A stretch of DNA of 64,000 nucleotides from SABY01 sp964523795 (GCA_964523795.1 CAZGAO010000010.1:18965-82964), one strand, 5' to 3'; shown: positions 52,909 through 61,805, numbered from the stretch's first letter. Notes: generated by a model not told the origin, from the sequence alone. Made by a program: numbers and translations.

Positions 52909-52926
52909 TTAGTGTCTGTTTTAGGG
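52909..52926. repeat. Solo left end of a second palindromic element abutting R3
   Basis: TTAGTGTCTGTTTTAGGG repeats the R-family left end directly after the R3 right end (CTAA|TTAG junction). No right end follows, so this is a fragment or nested remnant. Confidence 0.65.
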
Positions 52927-52985
52927 TAAAAATCAAAACTTGTGGCTTTTCTTCTTTGTTGTTTGCCCGCTTTACTACTCTTGGT

Positions 52986-54071
52986 TTACAAGCCAACTAC
53001 TTTTACTTTAGAAAGAGTAACCCGGGGCACATGTACGGGTTTTATAATTGTATCGCCTACATGTATCCTGGCATTTTTTGTTCCGTCTGTTTTTATATAA
53101 GAACCTATCATACACGAATCGTTCTGCCCCGGAATATCAACACAATTCATTTGCTTAAAAACCACATCAAATTCGATGGGAAGCGGATCGAGAATCATGG
53201 TTTTGGTGGAGTTGCTGATGGTAACCCTGTCGAATTGTTTGAAGAATTTCATCCCGATTAAGTTACCTTCTGTAGATCGTATGGTAACCGGAACGGACGT
53301 AAAAACCAAATCGCTTGCAAAGAAGATTGAATCAGACAGAAAAAAAACACTGGTATCGGAAAACCGCTGATTTACAGTTTCTATTAAATGCACTTTGGTA
53401 TATTCCGATTTAGGTAAATCCGGTAGTGAGTTTTTTGCCGAGAAATCAATCAGACCTGACGATCCATAATCCACCTGAAACAAATAAGTGGTGGTATCGA
53501 TACGCAAATTCATGTAAGTTAATCCTTCGTCATCCCTTTCCAGGGCTATGGTATGTTTGGCTCTGCCAGAGGGATTGCCCGATTTTTCTATGAGCACCAA
53601 ATCAAAATTGATGAAGTCGAGCGTGTAATCGAATTGGTTCAAGATGTTGTGACCAATGATTCCGGAAATTCCCATTTGTGTAAAATACTGTGGCTTATCG
53701 ACCAACAAAAGGCAATATTGTTTTTTCAAAAAAAGTTGATCCAGATTAATTTTTTTGATTTTGGCAATGTAGGCGGTTGATGTGTCGCCCTCACTATCAA
53801 AAAGTTTTGTTGTATATAAAATATGATACTCATCCAGGTCTGCCTCATCAATAAACAAAGCCGTGGGGGCACCATTGTCCACCAGCATTTTTCGTTGCTT
53901 ATTATTTACGATGGCATTAACAAAAAGCATGTTGGTGTCGGCATCCGTAAGCAACTGAATATGATAGCTTTTTAATTTAGCTGGCAAAACCGGGTCGTGC
54001 GGATGTGTATTGCTGACAAATATGCTTGTCGCAACAATAATCAGAAGGATAGCTCGTATTGAATGTTTCAT
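52986..54071 (-). CDS. Exported retropepsin-like aspartyl protease family protein
   Basis: 361 residues. Signal peptide (AILLIIVATSIFVSNTHP). Two aspartyl-protease-like lobes: first LVDNGAPTALFID with GIIGHNILNQFDYTLDF, second QVDYGSSGLIDFSAK. Each has the Asp-x-Gly pattern, but the first reads D-N-G instead of D-S/T-G and the second D-Y-G, so activity is uncertain. Paralogous families are common in Bacteroidetes envelopes. Unknown role. Confidence 0.78.
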   Translation of the reverse strand: MKHSIRAILLIIVATSIFVSNTHPHDPVLPAKLKSYHIQLLTDADTNMLFVNAIVNNKQRKMLVDNGAPTALFIDEADLDEYHILYTTKLFDSEGDTSTAYIAKIKKINLDQLFLKKQYCLLLVDKPQYFTQMGISGIIGHNILNQFDYTLDFINFDLVLIEKSGNPSGRAKHTIALERDDEGLTYMNLRIDTTTYLFQVDYGSSGLIDFSAKNSLPDLPKSEYTKVHLIETVNQRFSDTSVFFLSDSIFFASDLVFTSVPVTIRSTEGNLIGMKFFKQFDRVTISNSTKTMILDPLPIEFDVVFKQMNCVDIPGQNDSCMIGSYIKTDGTKNARIHVGDTIIKPVHVPRVTLSKVKVVGL

Positions 54072-54252
54072 CTTGAATGTTTTTCATGTAGTTAAGTAGT
54101 AAATTCATAATGAAAAATATTGATGTAAAGCTAAAGAAACTATATGCCGAAATGGCAATCCAAAACGTTAAAAATCCGTAATCTAAATTGCCGCGTCATG
54201 GGATGACCTTTTGAGCATTAGCAGGATATCTGACTTTAATGTGATATGTGCA

Positions 54253-54741
54253 TTACCGCAGCCGGTTGGCCGACCGAATCAGCCGCTCGTCTTTGCGAAT
54301 GTAAAAGCTGCCCAGAAAAAGGAAAATTATGGCCATGAGTGGAAAGGCCGCCGCAAATCCATATTCGGCCAAAGTCTTGCTACTTTCTTCGAGTAAATAA
54401 TTGTAATAAAAAATACCCCCAACCAGTAGCACATTCAAAAAGATGTTCAAGGAGTTGAGCCTGATTTGCAGTATCCGTTTTTTGAATTTGAAAATAGAAA
54501 CAAAGGTGAGGATGATGATTAACAATTGCCCGCCCGACAATGGAAGGGTAAACCAGGGGCTGTATTCCTGCGCTGCAGTTGCCATTTCGGGAAAGGGCTG
54601 GTGCGACAGGTTTTCGATGTAGTGGATGTAAAAAACCAACGAACTGGTTTCGGAAAGATAGCTGGCTATCGGAAAGAAAAATATCAATACGCCAGAAATG
54701 ACGGCAAGAAACATAAATACTGATTGAATTCGTTGAAGCAT
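54253..54741 (-). CDS. DUF4293 family membrane protein
   Basis: 162 residues, four hydrophobic helices (VFMFLAVISGVLIFFFPIA, LSGGQLLIIILTFVSIFKF, LNIFLNVLLVGGIFYYNYL, FAAAFPLMAIIFLFLGSFY) and the family N-terminus MLQRIQSVF. In Bacteroidetes it commonly stands next to rho, as here (divergent). The function is unknown. Confidence 0.85.
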   Translation of the reverse strand: MLQRIQSVFMFLAVISGVLIFFFPIASYLSETSSLVFYIHYIENLSHQPFPEMATAAQEYSPWFTLPLSGGQLLIIILTFVSIFKFKKRILQIRLNSLNIFLNVLLVGGIFYYNYLLEESSKTLAEYGFAAAFPLMAIIFLFLGSFYIRKDERLIRSANRLR

Positions 54742-54880
54742 AACGTTTTAAGATGTTTAATTGTAAAAATCGTGCAAATATAAAGGGTTTTATTGGTGTA
54801 AATGATGGAATTTGTAATCATTTTATTAAAAAAAAATTCCTTGTTTTTTTATTTAAAAATGTCTTGTATCAGATATTATT

Positions 54881-54888
54881 TATATTTG
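54881..54888 (+). promoter_or_regulatory. TAnnTTTG box upstream of rho, with a long leader
   Basis: TATATTTG matches the consensus exactly. If used, the transcript has a leader of about 255 nt before the rho ATG at 55150. The leader is AT-rich with no convincing peptide. Confidence 0.55.
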
Positions 54889-55149
54889 CACCCTCAAATG
54901 TCAGTGATCAACTGATTTACTTTGTTTTAGAAATTTCCTTTTTTTAAATTTTCATAGCATAATCATTTTTAATTAAATCATTTATTACAATTCAGCATGT
55001 CGGTTTAGTAAAATCATGGCAGCTTTTAAAAACTATTGTTCTTTCCGGACGATTAAGAAAACTTCAAAAATTCTTCTATAACAATTCAAGCGTACATGGA
55101 TTAGCACGCATGTACAAAATCATTAATACAGAAACAAAATTTAAAATCA

Positions 55150-56880
55150 ATGTACGATATTATCGAACTGAACGGTAAACTGTTAACCGAATTAAAAGAC
55201 ATTGCCAAAACCTTGGATATTCCAAAAATCAACAACCTGAAAAAGCAGGATTTGATTTACAAGATTTTGGATCATCAGGCACTTAATCCGGCAACGCAGC
55301 AGGAGCAACCTGCAAACAGCGGGCAAGGCGAGCCTTTTGGCGAAAAGCAGCAGCAAAATGGCCGCAGACGCAGACGGATAAGCCCCGAGCCGGTAAAAGA
55401 AAAAGTAGCATCGAGTATTGCCAACGAATCGGAGGTGAAAGCCGCCGTTAAGCCTGAGGCAAGTTCCGCCCCAAAAAGCCCTGAGCGAAAAGCTCCCGAA
55501 GCACCACCTGCACCACGCGTGGAAGCCCCGGCAGCCGAAAAGCCTCAAAGTCATAAAGAAGTAAAACCTCAGAGTCATAAAGAGGTCAAGCCGGCCAAAG
55601 AAAGCGATAGCAGAGAGCGACCAAAAGATGCTCCGGCCAGAAGAAGACCCGATCAGGATTATAAAGAATCCAGGGCGCAACAATCACCGCCTCCATATCC
55701 GCAGCAACAAGCGCAACAACAACAACAACAACAGAAGCAGCGTAATGGCCTTCCCGTTGACTTTGATGGTTCGGTTTCGAGCGAGGGTGTACTCGAAATA
55801 ATCCAGGATGGCTACGGCTTTTTGCGTTCATCCGACTACAATTACCTCAACTCGCCTGACGATATTTATGTATCGCAGTCGCAGATAAAACTCTTTGGCC
55901 TGAAAACCGGCGATACCATTCGCGGAGTCATTCGCCCACCCAAAGAAGGCGAAAAATACTTCCCGCTGGTTAAGGTGGACGAGATTAACGGTCGCGACCC
56001 CGAAGAAGCCCGCGATCGCATTCCTTTCGACTTCCTGACCCCGCTTTTTCCTGAGACTAAATTCAACCTCACCGGCCATCCCGGCGAAACGGTTTCTACA
56101 CGGGTTATCGATATGTTTACCCCGATAGGCAAAGGACAAAGAGGCCTGATAGTAGCCCAACCCAAAACCGGTAAAACTGTCCTGCTCAAAGAAATTGCCA
56201 ACGCCATCGCCTACAATCATCCCGAAGTTTACATGATGATTTTGCTTATCGATGAGCGTCCTGAGGAAGTTACCGATATGGCGCGCAGTGTTAGAGCCGA
56301 AGTCATTTCATCTACCTTTGATGAACCCGCCGAACGCCATGTGAAGATTGCCAATATCGTACTCGAAAAAGCCAAACGTCTTACCGAATGTGGCCACGAT
56401 GTGGTGATTCTGCTCGATTCGATTACCCGCCTGGCTCGTGCCTACAACACCGTTTCGCCTGCCTCGGGCAAGGTGCTCTCAGGTGGCGTAGAAGCTAATG
56501 CCCTGCACAAGCCCAAGCGTTTTTTTGGTGCTGCCCGCAAGATCGAAAATGGCGGCTCGCTCACCATCATTTCCACAGCCCTGACCGACACAGGCTCGAA
56601 AATGGACGAGGTGATTTTTGAAGAATTTAAAGGAACCGGTAATATGGAGCTTCAACTCGACCGTAAGCTCTCGAACAAGCGCATTTACCCTGCCATCGAC
56701 ATCGTGGCATCGAGTACCCGCCGCGACGACCTGCTTATCGATAAAGAGATGTTGCAGCGTATCTGGATTTTGCGCAACCACCTGGCCGAGATGAACCCCA
56801 TTGAAGCCATGGAATTTCTGAAAGATAAATTGCGCTACACGCAAACCAACGAGGAATTTTTGATCTCGATGAATAGCTAA
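55150..56880 (+). CDS. rho: Transcription termination factor Rho with long N-terminal insertion
   Basis: 576 residues against about 420 in E. coli. Rho_N domain (about 1-45, GKLLTELKDIAKTLDIPKI), a low-complexity Pro/Gln/Lys/Glu-rich insert (about 50-205, including two KPQSHKEV repeats and a Gln run), cold-shock RNA-binding domain (EIIQDGYGFLRSSDYNYL), then the RecA-like ATPase with Walker A QPKTGKTVLL, Walker B VVILLDSITRL, Q-loop and R-loop (GGVEANALHKPKRFFGAARK). The disordered insert is typical of Bacteroidetes Rho. Terminator at 56913. Confidence 0.96.
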   Translation: MYDIIELNGKLLTELKDIAKTLDIPKINNLKKQDLIYKILDHQALNPATQQEQPANSGQGEPFGEKQQQNGRRRRRISPEPVKEKVASSIANESEVKAAVKPEASSAPKSPERKAPEAPPAPRVEAPAAEKPQSHKEVKPQSHKEVKPAKESDSRERPKDAPARRRPDQDYKESRAQQSPPPYPQQQAQQQQQQQKQRNGLPVDFDGSVSSEGVLEIIQDGYGFLRSSDYNYLNSPDDIYVSQSQIKLFGLKTGDTIRGVIRPPKEGEKYFPLVKVDEINGRDPEEARDRIPFDFLTPLFPETKFNLTGHPGETVSTRVIDMFTPIGKGQRGLIVAQPKTGKTVLLKEIANAIAYNHPEVYMMILLIDERPEEVTDMARSVRAEVISSTFDEPAERHVKIANIVLEKAKRLTECGHDVVILLDSITRLARAYNTVSPASGKVLSGGVEANALHKPKRFFGAARKIENGGSLTIISTALTDTGSKMDEVIFEEFKGTGNMELQLDRKLSNKRIYPAIDIVASSTRRDDLLIDKEMLQRIWILRNHLAEMNPIEAMEFLKDKLRYTQTNEEFLISMNS

Positions 56881-56912
56881 GGGATTTTAATCCTGTAAGA
56901 AATATTTTATCA

Positions 56913-56948
56913 AAGGCCGGGGAGTGCATCGCATTGCCCGGCTTTTTA
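56913..56948 (+). terminator. Terminator after rho
   Basis: GCCGGG / CCCGGC stem with internal bulge, followed by a T run. Confidence 0.75.
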
Positions 56949-57020
56949 TTTTCCTTATTAATTTTATATAAAATAATCGCCGACAGGAAAAAGCCTTTTT
57001 GTAAATTAGGCTTACAATGG

Positions 57021-57028
57021 TACTTTTG
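57021..57028 (+). promoter_or_regulatory. TAnnTTTG box of tpiA
   Basis: TACTTTTG, 31 bp before the ATG at 57059. It excludes the frame start at 57017. Confidence 0.6.
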
Positions 57029-57058
57029 CAAAAATTTAATTTTAAAATAAATTACATT

Positions 57059-57832
57059 ATGCGTAAAAAAATAGCAGCAGGAAACTGGAAAATGAATACT
57101 ACCCTGGATGAGGGTAAACAGCTTATCACCGAAATTTTGGAGGGTTTGAAAGAAAACCCACCTAAGAAAAATGCTGAACAAATAAGCGTAATTTTTGGGA
57201 CGCCCTTTATCACACTCCCAGCGGCCTCGGAGCTGGTAAAAGATAATGCGTTGGTGTATATTGCAGCCCAAAATTGCTACAACAAAGAAAAGGGTGCTTA
57301 CACTGGCGAAACCAGCGTGGACATGATTAAATCGACCGGTGCCGAATTTGTCATTATCGGGCACTCCGAGCGTCGCGAATATTTTAACGAAAGCGATGCA
57401 GTGCTGGCACAAAAAGTTGACCTAACCCTGAGCCGTAACTTAAATCCAATTTTCTGCTGTGGCGAAAAACTGGAAGTGCGTGAGGCAGGAGGCCATATCA
57501 CTTTGGTGAAAGATCAAATCAAAAACGGACTTTTCCACCTGGATGCAAAGCAGATACAGCAAGTCGTAATCGCTTATGAACCCGTTTGGGCTATCGGTAC
57601 CGGCGTTACAGCCTCACCCGAACAGGCACAGGAAATGCACGCCGTTATCCGCCAGCTTTTGAGTGAAAAATATGGCGCGGCTGTGGCTGCTGAGATTTCC
57701 ATTTTGTACGGAGGTTCGGTAAATGTCGCCAATGCGCAGGAACTTTTCTCGCAAACCGATGTGGATGGTGGGCTGGTAGGCGGAGCTTCGCTCAAAGCCA
57801 ACGATTTACTTAGCATTATCCATGCTCTGTAA
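57059..57832 (+). CDS. tpiA: Triosephosphate isomerase
   Basis: 257 residues. Catalytic Lys in AAGNWKMN, His in IIGHSERRE, Glu in VIAYEPVWAIGTG (loop 6) and phosphate loops ILYGGSVN and GLVGGASL. Interconverts DHAP and GAP. The stop codon TAA at 57830-57832 is directly followed by element R5. Confidence 0.97.
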   Translation: MRKKIAAGNWKMNTTLDEGKQLITEILEGLKENPPKKNAEQISVIFGTPFITLPAASELVKDNALVYIAAQNCYNKEKGAYTGETSVDMIKSTGAEFVIIGHSERREYFNESDAVLAQKVDLTLSRNLNPIFCCGEKLEVREAGGHITLVKDQIKNGLFHLDAKQIQQVVIAYEPVWAIGTGVTASPEQAQEMHAVIRQLLSEKYGAAVAAEISILYGGSVNVANAQELFSQTDVDGGLVGGASLKANDLLSIIHAL

Positions 57833-57998
57833 TTAGTGTCTATTTTTAAAGTAACCGTTAGAAAAAAATAAGATTTAAGATTGTAGAATTTAGATTTTAG
57901 ATTTAAGATGTAGGTGTGTATCAATCAAATCTAAAATCTCCGATCGGTTATCATCAATCTTAAATCAATACACTGCCTGCTTTATGAACAAGCTTTAA
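57833..57998. mobile_element. Palindromic non-coding element, copy R5 (AT-rich core)
   Basis: Left TTAGTGTCTATTTTTAAAGT, then AACCGTTAGAAAAAA as in R4's right end; right in reverse TTAAAGCTTGTTCATAAAGC. Core AT-rich imperfect palindrome (AAGATTTAAGATTGTAGAAT .. TAAATCTAAAATCTCC style) like R1 and R4. It starts one base after the tpiA stop codon. Confidence 0.8.
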
Positions 57999-58025
57999 TT
58001 AACCCGGTAAACCGGATAACAATCC

Positions 58026-58517
58026 ATGCCAATCCAAAAACCTGTTAGCACGCTTATCTTCGATTGGGGCGACACGCTGATGCGCGATTTCGACCTGCCC
58101 GGCCCCATGGCGCAATGGCCTGCGGTGGAATACATCGAAGGGGTAGAAGAAGCCTTGCAATATCTTTGTCCAAAATACACTTGCGTTGTGGCTACCAGTG
58201 CCGCCCATTCGGATACTGTGGAAATGATTGCGGCACTGAAAAGGGTAGGTGCCGACCGCTACTTTCATCATTTTTTCTCGTCGCGCGAAATTGGATTCCA
58301 CAAGCCTGACCCGCAGTTTTTTAGCACAATTGTAAAAAAGCTGGGGCTTGCGCCGGATAAATGTGTGATGATTGGCAATTTGTACGCAAAAGATATTGTG
58401 GGTGCAAAAAAGGCCGGTTTGCAAACCATACTCTTCGATGAGCAAAAACAAGTCGCGGATTTTGCAGATGCTGATGTAGTGATTCATAAAATGAAAGATT
58501 TGACTGGGATTTTATAA
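58026..58517 (+). CDS. HAD family hydrolase
   Basis: 163 residues. Motif I IFDWGDTLM (Asp nucleophile), motif II VVATSAA, Lys in HHFFSSREIGFHKPDPQFF (motif III) and motif IV-like MIGNLYAKDIVGA. A small phosphatase of the HAD-IA type; the substrate is unknown. Next gene starts 1 bp after its stop. Confidence 0.9.
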   Translation: MPIQKPVSTLIFDWGDTLMRDFDLPGPMAQWPAVEYIEGVEEALQYLCPKYTCVVATSAAHSDTVEMIAALKRVGADRYFHHFFSSREIGFHKPDPQFFSTIVKKLGLAPDKCVMIGNLYAKDIVGAKKAGLQTILFDEQKQVADFADADVVIHKMKDLTGIL

Positions 58518-58518
58518 A

Positions 58519-60258
58519 ATGCGCAGCCCAACAAAAATATTGATCTTTATCGCCGTGCTGTGTTTCACGCACAGCCTTAGCCTTTTTGGGCAGGAGGCGA
58601 AAAACAGCAAGGTCTCTTTTTTGGCACCGGTCGATTTTAAGATGGTCTTGTCGGGAACCTTTGGCGAGTTGCGCTCCAATCATTTTCATGCAGGCATCGA
58701 CATCAAAACCTACGGTGTAATTGGTAAGCCCATCCATGCTATCGCCGATGGCTTTGTGTCGCGCATAGCGGTTTCGCCCGGTGGCTATGGCAAAGCTGTT
58801 TATGTTGAACACCCCAACGGCTTCACCTCGGTGTATGCCCATTGCAATGCTTTTTCCGATATCCTCAATCAGTGGGTCAAAAATCAACAGTATGCCAGGG
58901 AGTCCTTTCAGGTCAATCTTTTCCCTGAGCGCAATCAGTTTGCTGTAAAGCGTGGCGATATCATTGCCTTTACCGGGAATTCCGGGAGTTCTGCCGGGCC
59001 GCATCTGCATTTCGAGATTCGTAAAACCAACAGGCAAATTCCGGTGAATCCCCTGTTTTTTGATTTTGATGTCAAAGATTTTGTCCGCCCAACTATCAGA
59101 GGAATAAAAATTTATCCGGTGGGCAAATCAAGTTTGATAAACGGAAGTAAAAGTATTACTTCGCCCGACATTGCCGGTTGGGGGTCTGAATACAGAATTA
59201 AAAATTCGGACACCCTTGCACTATCTGGCTATTTTTATTTTGGCATCGATACCTACGATTTGCTTAATGATGCGAATAATAAAAACGGGGTCTATTCGGT
59301 AGCACTTTATATTGATTCTGTTTTGGTTTATCGCCATGCGATGGACGAAGTTTCTTTTGCCGAGACCCGCTACCTCAATAGCCTGATCGATTACGGCTGC
59401 TACTACAAGGAGCATCGGCGTTACCAAAAAACCTATATCGAGCCCAATAACAAGCTCTCGATATACGATGCCCATCCGGGAAATGGAATTTTTGCCTTTA
59501 CTAATCAGGGCTTGCACCAGATAAAATACGTAGTGGAAGATGCCAACGGAAACCGCTCGGTGCTGACGTTTATGGTTCAGTCCTATCCTCCGCCGTTCGA
59601 TAAGGCGATGAGCGACTATGTTGAGGTTTCCCCTTATCCGCTTTTTAACTGGGATAAAGAAAATAAGTTTTCAAGCGAAGACTTTAAATTGGTCATTCCC
59701 GAAGGGGCACTTTATGATACGCTTCGATTTCAATATTCCGTTGATAGCATAGCTAAAATGGGTTTTTACGCTCCAACACATCACGTTCACAATCCAGGCA
59801 AGGCACTGCACAAATGGTGCGATATGGCCATCCGTGCATCTTCCGTCCCAACACATTTAAAAGAAAAAGCACTGATTGTTAAGATTGACGAGGACATGAT
59901 TGCCGCCGGTGGCGAATGGGATGGCGAATTTTTGCGCACCCAAATCCGCGACTTTGGCGATTACAGCGTTGCCATCGACAGCCTGCCGCCCAGCCTCAGC
60001 CTCAAAAGCAGCATTCCCGCCAACCGAATCCAAAACCAAAAAACCATCGACTTTTTTATCGATGATGATTTGTCGGGGATTTCAGTTATCGAAGCTACAC
60101 TTAATGACACCTGGCTTTTGATGGAGTGGGATCCCAAAAACAAGCATTTGTTTTACCGGATTGATGAACGGATGAAGCCCGGCGAAAATCAGTTTTACCT
60201 GAAAGTGGAAGATGGCGTGGGGAATACGTCGGTTTATCAGGCTGTGTTTACAAATTAG
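58519..60258 (+). CDS. M23 family metallopeptidase (LytM-type, exported)
   Basis: 579 residues. Signal peptide (ILIFIAVLCFTHSLSLFG), then an M23/LytM zinc peptidase domain (about 35-190) with ligands in NHFHAGIDIKTYG and the SSAGPHLHFEIR motif. The C-terminal about 380 residues are beta-rich (IKIYPVGKSSLINGS, GTSVYQA near the end) with no recognised motif. It probably cleaves or remodels peptidoglycan. In one operon with the HAD gene. Confidence 0.92.
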   Translation: MRSPTKILIFIAVLCFTHSLSLFGQEAKNSKVSFLAPVDFKMVLSGTFGELRSNHFHAGIDIKTYGVIGKPIHAIADGFVSRIAVSPGGYGKAVYVEHPNGFTSVYAHCNAFSDILNQWVKNQQYARESFQVNLFPERNQFAVKRGDIIAFTGNSGSSAGPHLHFEIRKTNRQIPVNPLFFDFDVKDFVRPTIRGIKIYPVGKSSLINGSKSITSPDIAGWGSEYRIKNSDTLALSGYFYFGIDTYDLLNDANNKNGVYSVALYIDSVLVYRHAMDEVSFAETRYLNSLIDYGCYYKEHRRYQKTYIEPNNKLSIYDAHPGNGIFAFTNQGLHQIKYVVEDANGNRSVLTFMVQSYPPPFDKAMSDYVEVSPYPLFNWDKENKFSSEDFKLVIPEGALYDTLRFQYSVDSIAKMGFYAPTHHVHNPGKALHKWCDMAIRASSVPTHLKEKALIVKIDEDMIAAGGEWDGEFLRTQIRDFGDYSVAIDSLPPSLSLKSSIPANRIQNQKTIDFFIDDDLSGISVIEATLNDTWLLMEWDPKNKHLFYRIDERMKPGENQFYLKVEDGVGNTSVYQAVFTN

Positions 60259-60472
60259 GGTAGGTCTTTAAAATCCTTAAAAAATTTATTTGATGTGGCC
60301 GGGTTTCTCCAATGGCGATTCTTTGACTGCGCTGGTGGAGGTTTCAAGCAGGTTTGGTGCAGCAGATTAAATTCCATGGGGGGTCTTTGGTTTTTTATTC
60401 GGCTATTTCCTTTCTAACTATTTTATCTCTACTAATTCTTATTCTTGAATGTCTTACTTTCGCTGATCGCAG
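60259..60472. other. Intergenic region downstream of the M23 gene
   Basis: Short gap before the broken RelE/ParE toxin. An open frame on the plus strand (from 60354) reads through the antisense of the toxin remnant and is a shadow. Nothing else supported. Confidence 0.5.
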
Positions 60473-60617
60473 TCATCGGCTGGGTTTTCTTTTTGGGTCG
60501 TTAATTTTTATCGGGTCTTGGCGCGTATCAAAAACATCTGTAATCAAAACACCTTCTGCGACTTTCTTATATGTCTTTAAGCGTTTCAGAGGCAAAGTCC
60601 GACCAAATAATTTTCAT
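60473..60617 (-). pseudogene. Broken RelE/ParE-type toxin
   Basis: Starts 4 nt after the antitoxin stop. Frame 1 gives MKIIWSDFASETLKDI then TAA (to 60567). In another frame the sequence continues as YKKVAEGVLITDVFDTRQDP and KINDPKRKPSR to a stop at 60473. These two pieces match the N-terminus and C-terminus of RelE/ParE toxins (VFDTRQDP is the last-strand signature). About 50 residues of the middle are missing and the frame is shifted, so no functional toxin is made. Confidence 0.85.
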
Positions 60618-60621
60618 TTGA

Positions 60622-60858
60622 TTACCACTTTTGTGATTCGTTTTCTAATTGTTCTTGTGTTTTAAATTTGCCTGCAAGGTAATCGTTGTTTGATTTTTTA
60701 GCCCTTTCAATCAGTTGTTCTTCTGTAAATGGCTTGAAACTCTTTTCCCTCACCTCCTTAAATTTAAAGATCGTTTCTTCAATTTCTCTAAACACATCTT
60801 CGTCTTGCAGATGCAAAAGATGCTCAATCACATTTAGCTTTCTAGTTTGTAAATCCAT
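60622..60858 (-). CDS. Antitoxin of a RelE/ParE-type module
   Basis: 78 residues. MDLQTRKLNVIEHLLHLQDE at the N-terminus and KPFTEEQLIERAKKSNNDYL, KFKTQEQLENESQKW at the end match the Bacteroidetes antitoxin family found directly upstream of RelE/ParE toxins. The intact length suggests it is still made. The toxin 4 nt downstream is broken. Confidence 0.85.
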   Translation of the reverse strand: MDLQTRKLNVIEHLLHLQDEDVFREIEETIFKFKEVREKSFKPFTEEQLIERAKKSNNDYLAGKFKTQEQLENESQKW

Positions 60859-61211
60859 AATCTTTATTTTTTTAAAAAAGCATCAAAACACCACCAAAGT
60901 TTGAAGTTTATTGTAAAACCACTTCTTATGGCAAACGGCTGTGCAAATTTAATATTACGTTTGTTTCTTCATTATCAAATGCCGAAGGCACATCTGCACA
61001 CCCAACCTGTAAGGTTCGTAGAGCAAGTCTTCCCTCATTTTAAAATCTGAATTCCTCATTTCTCAAAATTCTAATTTTTCAAGCACCAAAAGTAATCAGG
61101 ATTTTGTTCGATAGCGTCATCATCACCATTTTACTTTTCAACACTTCCCCGTCAATAACTCCTTCACCCGCGAATATTTTCTTCCTCTACAACCTTCCCC
61201 AGTTTAATTAT
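60859..61211. other. Intergenic region without recognised gene
   Basis: Contains GGCAAACGGCTGTGCAAATT near 60930, similar to AGCAAACGGCTCCTTGCGC near 62630. No ORF or RNA supported. Ends at a promoter box. Confidence 0.45.
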
Positions 61212-61219
61212 TACTTTTG
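61212..61219 (+). promoter_or_regulatory. TAnnTTTG box in a repeated upstream sequence
   Basis: TACTTTTG, part of a stretch of about 36 bp (CTTTTGTATCATTGTTTAAC, then CTAAAAATTTTAGATATG) that recurs nearly unchanged upstream of the gene at 61847. Confidence 0.55.
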
Positions 61220-61248
61220 TATCATTGTTTAACCTAAAAATTTTAGAT

Positions 61249-61683
61249 ATGAAAAATTTACTTTTGTTTATCGCATTACTGGTCACAATACCGATGATGG
61301 CCGAAGAACCCCCAAACAACATCCGTATAACAACTGGCTTGGAACACAATCAGACATTTCGTAAGGTTGGCCAAGCGTTAATAAATAACGGATTCAGCAT
61401 AAAGTATTCCGATATGGATTTGGGAATGATCAATACAGAGGAAAAGCAGTATGGTATCTGGGGTGTTGCAAGTAGATTGATCATAACAGTAGATGGTAAT
61501 ACGGTTACAATGCGAGCTGAAGCATATAATGGCGATAGCCAATTAACAGGGGATGAGCGTTTATTTAGAATAGCTGAGAAAAAAGGTGCAAGAAAATGTG
61601 CTCAGATGAGAGCATGGACTGATATGGAAGCCATTGCAAAAGATATTGGTGGGGAGATAGAACGGCTGAGAAAGAATTATTGA
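61249..61683 (+). CDS. Small exported protein, unknown function
   Basis: 144 residues from MKNLLLFIALL. Signal peptide cleaved near PMMAEEPP. The mature part is alpha/beta (TTGLEHNQTFRKVGQALINN, LIITVDGNTVTMRAEAYN), with a Lys/Arg-rich C-terminus (EKKGARKCAQMRAW). It is not recognised. The product suits a periplasmic protein. It shares its upstream region and downstream hairpin sequence with the next, unrelated gene. Confidence 0.7.
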   Translation: MKNLLLFIALLVTIPMMAEEPPNNIRITTGLEHNQTFRKVGQALINNGFSIKYSDMDLGMINTEEKQYGIWGVASRLIITVDGNTVTMRAEAYNGDSQLTGDERLFRIAEKKGARKCAQMRAWTDMEAIAKDIGGEIERLRKNY

Positions 61684-61737
61684 TAGCAAGCAATGAATAA
61701 TGTTTGACGAAAAGGATTACAAATCAAAATTTACCAC

Positions 61738-61805
61738 ATGGATAAAATGCTCAAATACATTACTCGAAGTTGGGAAGATGAAAAAACCGGATACGTTCAT
61801 CCGGC
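61738..61805 (+). repeat. Downstream repeat with terminator-like hairpin, copy 1
   Basis: Begins ATGGATAAAATGCTCAAATA and ends in CCGGATACGTTCATCCGG (61787-61804), similar to the stretch at 62459-62535. It could also be read as a 32-codon ORF, MDKMLKYITRSWEDEKTGYV and onward, whose 3' end overlaps the next promoter; coding is not established. Confidence 0.6.

Noticed and set aside
52584..53261. Open frames beginning MIPQRLQALRNHGV on both strands around the R3 hairpin
   Set aside because: The identical peptide on both strands is produced by the perfect palindrome, not by a gene.
60354..60665. 103-residue plus-strand frame with hydrophobic stretches
   Set aside because: It is antisense to the RelE/ParE toxin remnant and antitoxin end, whose similarity is much clearer.
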